A DNA stretch of 64,000 nucleotides from Amorphophallus konjac (lineage: Eukaryota; Streptophyta; Magnoliopsida; Alismatales; Araceae), in assembly GCA_022559845.1 (NCBI GenBank), contig CM040121.1:341284243-341348242 (forward strand), in the 5' to 3' direction. The notes beneath the pieces are model-generated. The model saw nothing but the letters and a program-made list of their open reading frames with translations, was not told the origin of the DNA and searched no databases. Below, in pieces: positions 1 to 9,544 of the stretch. The first letter of the stretch is position 1. Each line of letters starts with the position of its first letter. The position numbers were made by a program, and so were the translations under genes.

Positions 1-3000
1 AAATCTGAAATACCGGTCGGATGGCCATGCCGATCATTCCAACACGACTTGGGAGATGAAAGTGACTTTTCAGAACTGACGGAATCCAAATCGGATGTCC
101 GGTTTGAGCTCGGCGCTCAAAAGTTCATTTTCTAAATACACTTAGTTTAAGTGAACTGCCAAGTCGGGTCCGGGGGTCTAAAATCTGAAATACAGTTCGA
201 ATGGCCGTGCTGATCATTTCAACACGACCTAGGAGGTGAATGTGACTTGTCAGAACTGACGGTATCCAAATCGGATGCCCGGTTTGAGCTCGGCTCTCAA
301 AAGTTCATTTTCTAAATACACTTAGTTTAAGTGAACTGCCAAGTCGGGTCCGGGGGTCTAAAATCTGAAATACTGATCAGATCGCCATGCCGATCATTCC
401 AACACAACCTGAGAGATGAAAGTGACTTGTCAGAACTGACAGAATCTAAATCGGATGTCCAGCTTGTGCTCGGCGCTCAAAAGTTCATTTTCTAAATACA
501 CTTAGTTTAAGTGAACTGCCAAGTCGGGTACGGGATTCTAAAATCTAAAATACTGGTCGGATAGCCATGCCGATTATTCCAAAACGACCTGCGAGATTCA
601 AGTGACTTCTCAGAACTGACGGAATCCAAATCGGATGCCCGGTTTGACCTCGGCGCTCAAAAGTTCATTTTCTAAATACACTTAGTTTAAGTGAACTGCC
701 AAGTCAGGTCCGGGTGTCTAAAATCTGGAATACTTGTCGGATGGCCGTGCCGATCATTCCAACACGATCTGGGAGATGAAAGTGACTTGTCAGAATAGAT
801 GGAATCCAAATCGGATTCCTGGTTTGATCTCGGCGCTCAAAAGTTCATTTTCAAAATACACTTTATTTAAATGAACTGCCAAGTCGGGTCCGGGGGTCTA
901 AAATCTGAAATACCGGTCGGATGGCCATATCGATCATTCCAACACGACTACGGAGATGAAGGTGACTTTTCAGAACTGACGGAATCCAAATCGGATGTCC
1001 GGTTTGAGCTCGGCGCTCAAAAGTTCATTTTCTAAATACACTTAGTTGAAGTGGACTGCCAAGTCGGGTCCGGGGGTGTAAAATCTGAAATACTGGTCGG
1101 ATGGCCGTGCTGATCATTCCAACACGATCTGGGAGATGAAAGTGACTTGTCAGAATAGACGGAATCCAAATCGGATTCCTGGTTTGATCTCGGCGCTCAA
1201 AAGTTCATTTTCTAAATACACTTAGTTTAAATGAACTGCCAAGTCGGGTCTGGGGGTCTAAAATCTGAAATACCGGTCGGATGGCCATGCCGATCATTCC
1301 AACATGACTAGGGAGATGAAAGTGACTTTTCAGAACTGACGGAATCCAAATCGGATGTCCGGTTTGAGCTCGGCGCTCAAAAGTTCATTTTCTAAATACA
1401 CTTAGTTTAAGTGAACTGCCAAGTCGGGTCCGGGGGTCTAAAATCTGAAATACCAATCGAATGGCCGTGCTGATCATTTCAACACGACCTGGGAGGTGAA
1501 TGTGACCTGTCAGAACTGACGGAATTCAAATCGGATGTCCGGTTTGAGCTCGGCGCTCAAAAGTTCATTTTCTAAATACACTTAGTTTAAGTGAACTGCC
1601 AAGTCGGGTCCGGGGATCTAAAATCTGAAATACCATATGGATGGCCGTGCCAATCATTCCAACACAACCTGGGAGATGAAAGTGACTTGTCAGAGCTGAC
1701 GGAATCCAAATCGGATGCCCGGTTTGAGCTCGGCACTGAAAAATTCATTTTCTAAATACACTTAGTTTAAGTGAACTGCCAAGTCGGGTCCGGGTGTCAA
1801 AACTATGGAATACTAGTCGGATGGCCGTGCCGACCATTCCAACACGACCTGGGAGATGAAAGTGACTTGTCAGAACTGACGGAATCCAAATCGGATGCCC
1901 GGTTTGAGCTCGGCGCTCAATAGTTCATTTTCTAAATACACTTTGTTTAAGTGAACTGCCAAGTCGGGTCCGGGGGTCTAAAATCTGAAATGCCAGTCGG
2001 ATGGCCATGTCGATCATTCCAACACGACCTGGGAGATGAAAGTTACATGTCAGAACTGACATAATCCAAATCGGATGCCTGGTTTGAGCTCGGCGCTCAA
2101 AAGTTCATTTTCTAAATACACTTAGTTTAAGTGAACTGCCAAGTCGGGTCCGGGGCTATAAAATCTGAAATACTGGTCAGATCACCATGCCGATCATTCC
2201 AACACAACCTGAGAGATGAAAGTGACTTGTCAGAACTGACAGAATCTAAATCGGATGCCCAGCTTGTGCTCGGCGCTCAAAAGTTCATTTTCTAAATACA
2301 CTTAGTTTAAGTGAACTGCCAAGTCGGGTCTGGGGTTCTAAAATCTGAAATACTGGTCGGATAGCTGTGCCGATCATTCCAAAACGACCTGCGAGATTCA
2401 AGTGACTTGACAGAACTGACGGAATCCAAATCGGATGCCCGGTTTGAGCTCGGCGCTCAAAAGTTCATTTTCTAAATACACTTAGTTTAAGTGAACTGCC
2501 AAGTCAGGTCCGGGTGTCTAAAATCTGGAATACTGGTCGGATGGCCGTGCCGATCATTCCAACACGATCTGGGAGATGAAAGTGACTTGTCAGAATAGAC
2601 GGAATCCAAATCGGATTCCTGGTTTGATCTCGGCGCTCAAAAGTTCATTTTCTAAATACACTTAGTTTAAATGAACTGCCAAGTTGGGTCCGGGGGTCTA
2701 AAATCTGAAATACCGGTCGGATGGCCGTACCGATCATTCCAACATGACTACGAAGATGAAAGTGACTTTTCAGAACTGACAGAATCCAAATCGGATGTCC
2801 GGTTTGAGCTCGGCGCTCAAAAGTTCATTTTCTAAATACACTTAGTTTAAGTGGACTGCCAAGTCCGGTCCGGAAATAAGAAATACCGAGCGAATGGTCA
2901 TGCTGATCATTCCAACACGACCTGGGAGGTGAAAGTGACCTGTCAGAACTGACGGAATCCAAATCGGATGCCCGGTTTGAGCTCGGCGCTCAAAAGTTTA

Positions 3001-6000
3001 TTTTCTAAATAAACTTAGTTTAAATGAACTGCCACGTCTGGTCCGGGGGTATTAAATCTGAAATACCGGTCGGATCGCCATGCCGATTATTCCAACACGA
3101 CCTTGGAGATGAAAGTTACTTTTCATAACGGACGGAATCCGAATTAGATGCCCGGTTTGATCTCGGCGCTCAAAAGTTCATTTTCTAAATACACTTAGTT
3201 TAAGCGAACTGCCAAGTCGGGTCCGGGGGTCTAAAATCAGAAATACCAGTTGGATCACCGTGCCGATCATTCCAACAAACCTGGCAGATGAAAGTGACTT
3301 TTCAGAATTGACGAAATCTAAATCGGATGCCCAGCTTGAGCTCGGTGCTCAAAAGTTCATTTTCTAAATACACTTAGTTTAAGTGAACTGCCAAGTCGGG
3401 TCCAGGGGTCTAAAATCTGAAATACTGGTCGGATGGCCTTGCTAATCATTCCAACACGACCTGGGAGGTGAAAGTGACATGTCAAAACTAACGGAATCCA
3501 AATCGGATGCCCGGTTTGAGCTCGGCGCTCAAAAGTTCATTTTCTAAATACACTTAGTTTAAATGAACTGCCAGGTCGGGTCCGGGGGTATTAAATCTGA
3601 AATACCAGTTGGATCGCCATGCCGATCATTCCAACACTACCTGGGAGATGAAAGTTACTTATGAGAACTGACGGAATCCAAATCGGATGCCCGGTTTGAG
3701 CTCGGCGCTCAAAAGTTCATTTTTTAAATATACTTAGTTTAACTGAACTGCCAAGTCGGGTCCGGGGGTCTAAAATCTGAAATACCAGTCTGATCACCAT
3801 GCCGATCATTCCAACACAACGTGGGAGATGAAAGTGACTTTTCAGAATTGACAAAATCCAAATCGGATGCCCAGCATGAGCTCGGCGCTCAAAAGTTTAT
3901 TTTCTAAATACACTTAGTTTAAGTGAACTGCCAAGTCGGGTCCGGGAGTCTAAAATCTGAAATACTGGTCGGATGGCTATGTAGGTCATTCCAACATGAC
4001 CTGGAAGATGAAAGTGACTTGTCAGAACTGACGGAATCCAAATCGGATGCCCGGTTTGAGCTCGGCACTCAAAAGTTCACTTTCTAAATACACTTAGTTT
4101 AAGTGAACTGCCAAGTCGGGTCCGGTGGTCTAAAATCTGAAATACCAGACGGATGGTCATACCGATCATTCTAATACAACCTAGGAGATGAAAGTGACTT
4201 GTTAGAACTGACGGAATCCAAATCGGATGCCCGGTTTGAGCTCGGCGCTCAAAAGTTCATTTTCTCAATACACTTAGTTTAAGTGAACTGTCAAGTCGGG
4301 TCGGGGTGTCTAAAAGATGAAATGCTGGTCGGATGGCCGTGCCGATCATTCCAACACGACCTGGGAGATGAAAGTGACTTGTCAGAACTGACGGAATCCA
4401 AATCGGATGCCCGGTTTGAGCTCGGCTCTCAAAAGTTCATTTTCTAAATACACTTTGTTTAAGTGAACTGCCAAGTCGGGTCCGGGGGTCTAAAATATGA
4501 AATACCAGTCGGATGGCCATGTTGATCATTCCAACATGACCTGGGAGATGAAAGTTACATGTCAAAACTGACATAATCCAAATCGGATGCCCGGTTTGAC
4601 CTCGGCACTCAAATGATCATTGTCTAAATACACTTAGTTTAAGTGAACTGCCAAGTTGGGTCCGGGGGTCTAAAATCTGAAATACCAGTTGGATGACCGT
4701 GCCGATCATTCCAACACGACCTGGGAGATGAAAGTTATATGTCATAACTAACGGAATCCAAATCGGATGCCCGGTTTGAGCTCGGCGCACAAAAGTTCAT
4801 TTTCTAAATACACTTAGTTTAAGTGAACTGCCAAGTCAGGTCCGGGTGTCTAAAATCTGGAATACTGGTCGGATGGCCGTGCCGATCATTCGAACACGAT
4901 CTGGGAGATGAAAGTGACTTGTCAGAACAGACGGAATCCAAATCGGATTCCGTGGTTTGATCTCGGCGCTCAAAAGTTCATTTTCTAAATACACTTAGTT
5001 TAAATGAACTGCCAAGTCGGGTCCGGGGGTCTAAAATCTGAAATACCGATCGGATGGCCGTACCGATCATTCCATCACGACTATGGAGATGAAAGTGACT
5101 TTTCAGAACTGACGGAATCCAAATCGGATGTCCGGTTTGAGCTCGGCGCTCAAAAGTTCATTTTCTAAATACACTTAGTTTAAGTGGACTGCCAAGTCGG
5201 GTCCGGGGGTCTAAAATCTGAAATACTGGTCGAATGGCCGTGTTGATCATTTCAACACGACCTGGGAGGTGAATGTGACCTGTCAGAACTGACGGAATCC
5301 AAATCGGATGCCCGGTTTGAGCCCGGCGCTCAAAAGTTCATTTTCTAAATAAACTTAGTTTAAATGAACTGCCAAGTCTGGTCCGGGGGTATTAAATCTG
5401 AAATACCGGTCGGATCGCCATGCCGATCATTCCAACATGACCTTGGAGATGAAAGTTACTTGACATAACTGACGGAATCCAAATCGGATGCCCGATTTGA
5501 GCTCCGCGCTCAAAAGTTCATTTTCTAAATACACTTAGTTTAAGTGAACTGCAAAGTCGGGTCCGGGGGTCTAAAATCTGAAATACCAGTCTGATCGCCA
5601 TGCTGATCATTCCAACACAACCTGGGAGATGAAAGTGACTTGTCAGAATTGACGGAATCCAAATCGGATGCCCGGTTTGAGCTCGGCGCTCAAAAGTTCA
5701 TTTTCTAAATACACTTTGTTTAAGTGAACTGCCAAGTCGGGTCCGGGGGTCTAAAATCTGAAATACCAGAAGGATGGCCATGTCAATCATTCCAACACGA
5801 CCTGGGAGATGAAAGTTACATGTCAGAACTGACATAATCCAAATCGGATGCCCGGTTTGAGCTCGACGCTCAAAAGTTCATTTTCTAAATGCACTTAGTT
5901 TAAGTGAACTGCCAAGTCGGGTCCGGGGGTCTAAAATTTGAAATACTGGTCAGATCGCCATGCCGATCATTCCAACACAACCTGAGAGATGAAAGTGACT

Positions 6001-7074
6001 TGTCAGAACTGACAGAATCTAAATCGGATGCCCAGCATGTGCTCGCGCTCAAAAGTTCATTGTCTAAATACACTTAGTTTAAGTGAACTGCCAAGTCGGG
6101 TCCGGGGTTCTAAAATCTGAAATACTGGTTGGATAGCCGTGCCGATCGTTCCAAAATGACTTGCGAGATTCAAGTGACTTTTCAGAACAGACGGAATCCA
6201 AATCGGATGCCTGGTTTGAGCTCGGCGCTCAAAAGTTCATTTTCTAAATACACTTAGTTTAAGTGAACTGCCAAGTCAGGTCCGGGTGTCTAAATTCTGG
6301 AATACTGGTCGGATGGCCATGCCGATCATTCCAACACGACTTGGGAGATGAAAGTGACTTGTCAGAATAGACGGAATCCAAATCGGATTCCTGGTTTGAT
6401 CTCGGCGCTCAAAAGTTCATTTTCTAAATACACTTAGTTTAAATGAACTGCGAAGTCGGGTCCGGGGGTCTAAAATCAGAAATACCGGTCGGATGGCCGT
6501 ACCGATCATTCCAACACGACTACGGAGATGAAAGTGACTTTTCAGAACTGACGGAATCCAAATCGGATGTCCGGTATGAGCTCGGCGCTCAAAAGTTCTT
6601 TTTCTAAATACACTTAGTTTAAGTGGACTGCCAAGTCGGGTCTGGGGGTCTAAAATCAGAAATACCAGTCGAATGGTCATGCTGATCATTCCAACACGAC
6701 CTGGGAGGTGAAAGTGACCGGTCAGAACTGACGGAATACAAATCGGATGCCCGGTTTGAGCTCGGCGCTCAAAAGTTCATTTTCTAAATAAACTTAGTTT
6801 AAATGAACTGCCAAGTCTGGTCCGGGGTTATTAAATCTGAAATACCGGTCGGATCGCCATGCCGATCATTCCAACACGACCTTGGAGATGAAAGTTACTT
6901 GTCATAACTGACGGAATCCAAATCGGATGCCCGGTTTGAGCTCGGCGCTCAAAAGTTCATTTTCTAAATACACTTAGTTTAAGCGAACTGCCAAGTCGGG
7001 TCCGAGGGTCTAAAATCTGAAATACCGGTCGGATCACCGTGCCGATCATTCCAACAAACCTGGGAGATGAAAGT
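1..7074. repeat. 180-bp tandem satellite array, left block
   Basis: About 39 head-to-tail monomers of 180 bp. The period is visible directly because the same phrases recur every third 60-base row (for example CGGCGCTCAA near 111, 291 and 471). Monomers differ by scattered substitutions, and rare indels shift the phase, such as a loss of about 10 bp near 2870. Each typical monomer has two short perfect dyads, TTGAGC/GCTCAA and CACTTA/TAAGTG. Recognisable variant monomers recur at 361, 2161 and about 5941, which shows higher-order organisation. Open frames here are by-products of the period being a multiple of three. The size suits a nucleosome-phased plant satellite; centromere identity is not shown. 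Confidence 0.97.
7070..7074. other. Target site duplication of element A, left copy
   Basis: AAAGT lies directly before the TGTTGG start of the 5' LTR and is repeated exactly at 18766-18770 after the TAACA end of the 3' LTR. Five bp is the usual target duplication for Ty1/copia integrases. Confidence 0.95.
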
Positions 7075-7428
7075 TGTTGGACTTTTGTGACCTCCCTAGT
7101 GTTTTGATGATGTACGTCACTATGTTAAATATTGTTATTTTTAATCAGATATCATGAGTAATGTTATGCATTCGAACTTTCCATGATTAATAAGAAAAAC
7201 TGCTATGAGTTAAATACCCTGCATGTCCATACTGTTCCTTTCATTCTTCGTGTTGGTTGTGTTCACTTCACTTCGTGATGTCTTTTTCAACATCGTGTTG
7301 TTCCAACAATGCTTGTTGGTTGTCTTCGTGTCATGTTTTGTTTCAGCGCGTGCTAAACACTGCAGCACCTCGTGCTATTTTCTGTACCACCTCGTGTCGC
7401 TCCATCCTTGTCACCCCTAATTCTTCAA

Positions 7429-7790
7429 AGTCTATACGATGGATCGTCCATCTGTGTGTCTCATTCAAAGTCTATACATCCACCGTCTTACCCAGCGTCT
7501 CATGTAAGTCTGTACAGCCTCTGCGTTTCAAAGTCCATTTGTTGCACTATCAAGTCTGTACATTGCCTTCAAGGCATCAAGTCTATACAGTGGACTGTGC
7601 TTCATGCATTGGACAAGTCTGTACATTGACCTGTTCACTCGTTTGAGCAAGTCTATACATTGCGTTGCCTTACCTACGTTCAAGACCACCAAGTCTGTAC
7701 ATTGGGTAAAGTCTACACATCGCCTTGGTCACTTGCTTCAAACTCTATACAATGTGAACATTCATGTCTGTACAGACTTCACCTCATCTC
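7429..7790 (+). repeat. Cluster of AAGTCTRTACA motifs in U3 of element A
   Basis: About eleven copies of AAGTCTATACA, AAGTCTGTACA or near variants are spaced irregularly, roughly 20-40 bp apart. The same motif cluster occurs in the otherwise diverged LTRs of family B (39160-39730 and 40310-40430). Its place upstream of the TATA box would suit a repeated protein-binding site, which is inference. The 3' LTR carries the cluster at about 16754-17105. Confidence 0.75.
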
Positions 7791-8535
7791 AAGTCGAGTC
7801 TAACTGTGTTGTCTCCATGTCGTTCTTAGTTCGAGTCATTTCTTTGTTATGTCTGTCTTCGTGTTGCTTCTCCTAGACCTCGTGTCTTTGAATTGTTCCA
7901 TGTTATTTTCGTGTCGTTTTCGTCTTCGAGTCGTTCGTACGTTCGAACAACTTAGTACTCGAGTTGTTTTTCATGTGTATTCAAGTCTTTTTAGTAAAGT
8001 GTCGTTTCACCTCGTGCCGTTCTCTTTGCTGTTTGTTATGTCGTGTTGTTTTTGTATTCATGTCTTTGTGTTGCTTTTTTATTCGTGTCTTCGTGTTATT
8101 CTTGTGTTTTTGTCCTCATGATTGTTTATTTCTATCTTCGTCCTGGTTCCTTCTGATCGCATGTCTGTCTACCTTTTTCACTCCGTAAGACTTCCTTCTC
8201 ACCTCGTGCTGTTCTCTTCGGACTTCGTGTCGTTTTCTTTGTGGTGTTAGCTTTATTATTATGTATCTCGTGTCGTTCTCTTCGTAGTGTTTGTTTTGTT
8301 ATAGTGATACTTCGTGTCGTTCTCTTTTTACCTCGTGCTGTTTGCATCTGACCTCGTGTCATTCTCTCCTTGTCTCGTACTGTAATAATCTTGTGTATCT
8401 CGTGTCGTTCTCAGTAAAGTGCATCTCGTATTACTATCACATACCTCATGCAGTTTTAGTTCTTGTGGCCCTCAGTGTTAATGGTTTTTATCTCCTTGCA
8501 GGTCCGAGGAAGAACATTCACCTGTGTCTGGGCTG

Positions 8536-8579
8536 CACGTGATCCGATACTAAAGGAAACAATGCTATAAGGGCACGTG
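8536..8579 (+). promoter_or_regulatory. Two CACGTG palindromes upstream of the TATA box
   Basis: CACGTG at 8536-8541 and 8574-8579, about 110 and 70 bp upstream of the TATA box at 8648. CACGTG is the plant G-box core bound by bZIP and bHLH factors. Family B LTR1 has the same arrangement with three copies (40505, 40530, 40558). A promoter role is inferred from position and recurrence. Confidence 0.55.
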
Positions 8580-8647
8580 GCAAGAAGGTTCTGGATGAAG
8601 CGTGGGAGGCACACGCATTCTGCACCTTACCCACCTGCTGCTGCGGC

Positions 8648-8655
8648 TATATAAG
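8648..8655 (+). promoter_or_regulatory. TATA box of element A 5' LTR
   Basis: TATATAAG sits in a local GC-richer context after a CTGCTGCTGCGG-like tract and before a purine-rich stretch. The matching site in the 3' LTR is at 17896-17903. The equivalent B sites are TATAAATA at 40622, 48537 and 55839. Transcription would start near 8680, placing the later part of the LTR in the element RNA leader. Confidence 0.7.
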
Positions 8656-9027
8656 GAAGCCTTCGTCCACAGATGAAGGCTGATCGAAAGGAAAAAGCAA
8701 AAAAGGAGAAGTGAAGAGAGTTCGATCCAAAAGAAAAGAAAGAGAAGAAGAGCAGAAGGAAAAGAAGAGAAAGAGAGAGTTAGAGAGCTCGTAAGGGTGA
8801 AGAGAAAAAGAAAGTGAGAGAGAAGAGAAGAGGAAGAGAAGCTTACCTGAAGATCTGTCTACTGGACCGTGGATCAGATCCAGGCCAGTCAGCTCCGTTG
8901 AGAGCCACATTGTGCATTTCGCTTTTCAGCGTTCTGTTTGCTGAAGTTATCTTTCATTTCGTGTTTCTGTTTTTCTTCTTATTTGGTTTTCCTTGTTCTT
9001 TCGATTCTCAGTAGTGAGGTCGGGTTC

Positions 9028-9315
9028 CTCCTGTGGATCAGGAGAAGGGAGATCTGATCTCCGGTTGCAAGTAGCTGGGAGCTACTTGTGGGTTCCCTCT
9101 GGTCAGAGGAAGGGAGACTTGTCTCCGGTTCTGGGCTTGCGGGTTGCAAGTCCAGGGGTCCCTCCGGTTGGGAGGAAGAGGGGAGGCTGTTCCCCTGGTC
9201 AAGCTGTGTGGCAGCAACTGTTTGCAGACTGAGTCTGCTTGTCTAGCATTGGCTAGTGAAGCCTCACTCCGGTTGGGAGTGAGGGGTGGATGTAGGTCTG
9301 GAGGACCGAACCACC
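9028..9315 (+). other. Run of about twelve short perfect hairpins in the transcribed LTR (R/U5)
   Basis: Consecutive inverted repeats with loops of 2-6 nt. Arms include CTCCTG/CAGGAG (9028-9044), GGAGAT/ATCTCC (9048-9062), AAGTAGCT/AGCTACTT (9069-9087), CCTCTG/CAGAGG (9096-9109), GGAGAC/GTCTCC (9113-9126), CTTGC/GCAAG (9136-9150), CCTCC/GGAGG (9161-9175), GGGGA/TCCCC (9180-9195), GCAGAC/GTCTGC (9224-9238), CTAGC/GCTAG (9243-9256) and CTCACTCC/GGAGTGAG (9263-9283). An outer GGTGG/CCACC pair ends at 9315. The region lies between the TATA box and the PBS, so it would be in the 5' leader of the genomic RNA. Its function is unknown. Confidence 0.8.
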
Positions 9316-9518
9316 TAAAAAGTCTATTGAGCAGTGGTTTGCTTTGTGTGCTTGCTTCCGCTAGATGCTTGGATAGGCGCGCTCTTGTGTTTGCTCATAA
9401 GTTTAATTGAATTCGTTTCATTCTGTGTTTGCGTCTAGCATCTGAGTTTTTAATTGGCCATTATTCATTGAAGGATACATTCACCCCCCTCTGTATCCGG
9501 GCCTAGTACCCTAACACT

Positions 9519-9530
9519 TGGTATCAGAGC
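9519..9530 (+). other. Primer binding site (initiator tRNA-Met)
   Basis: TGGTATCAGAGC begins two bases after the LTR end. It is the standard plant copia PBS, complementary to the 3' end of the initiator tRNA-Met that primes minus-strand cDNA synthesis. Confidence 0.95.
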
Positions 9531-9544
9531 GGGTATTTCCCAAT

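Larger units (their letters stand above)
7075..9516 (+). repeat. Element A 5' LTR (2442 bp)
   Basis: Starts TGTTGG and ends TAACA, matching the 3' LTR at 16400-18765. Four zones can be seen: (1) 7429-7790, a cluster of AAGTCTRTACA-type motifs; (2) 7850-8440, pyrimidine-rich degenerate repeats around CTCGTGTCGTTCTC; (3) the promoter zone with two CACGTG palindromes and a TATA box at 8648, followed by a purine-rich stretch 8680-8850; (4) 9028-9315, a run of short hairpins in the presumed R/U5 region. It is about 76 bp longer than the 3' LTR, mainly because the 3' copy lost about 85 bp near 17265. Small ORFs inside it are not genes. Confidence 0.94.

Noticed and set aside
6417..6689. Minus-strand ORFs in the satellite (also at 22306, 23097, 25795, 29320, 30111 and 63500) with near-identical peptides
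   Set aside because: The monomer is 180 bp, a multiple of three, so any frame open in one monomer stays in phase and gives 60-residue periodic ORFs. The peptides are the satellite itself translated; no start context or conservation beyond the DNA repeat.
1..7074. CRISPR-like repeat array
   Set aside because: Units are contiguous 180-bp monomers without unique spacers, with plant retrotransposons alongside. It is satellite DNA.
7223..8542. Cluster of overlapping short ORFs in the 5' LTR of A, and the matching set at 16548-17790
   Set aside because: They lie in U3 repeats rich in TCGTGT and AAGTCTRTACA, overlap in several frames and are low in complexity. Their presence in both LTRs reflects LTR duplication.
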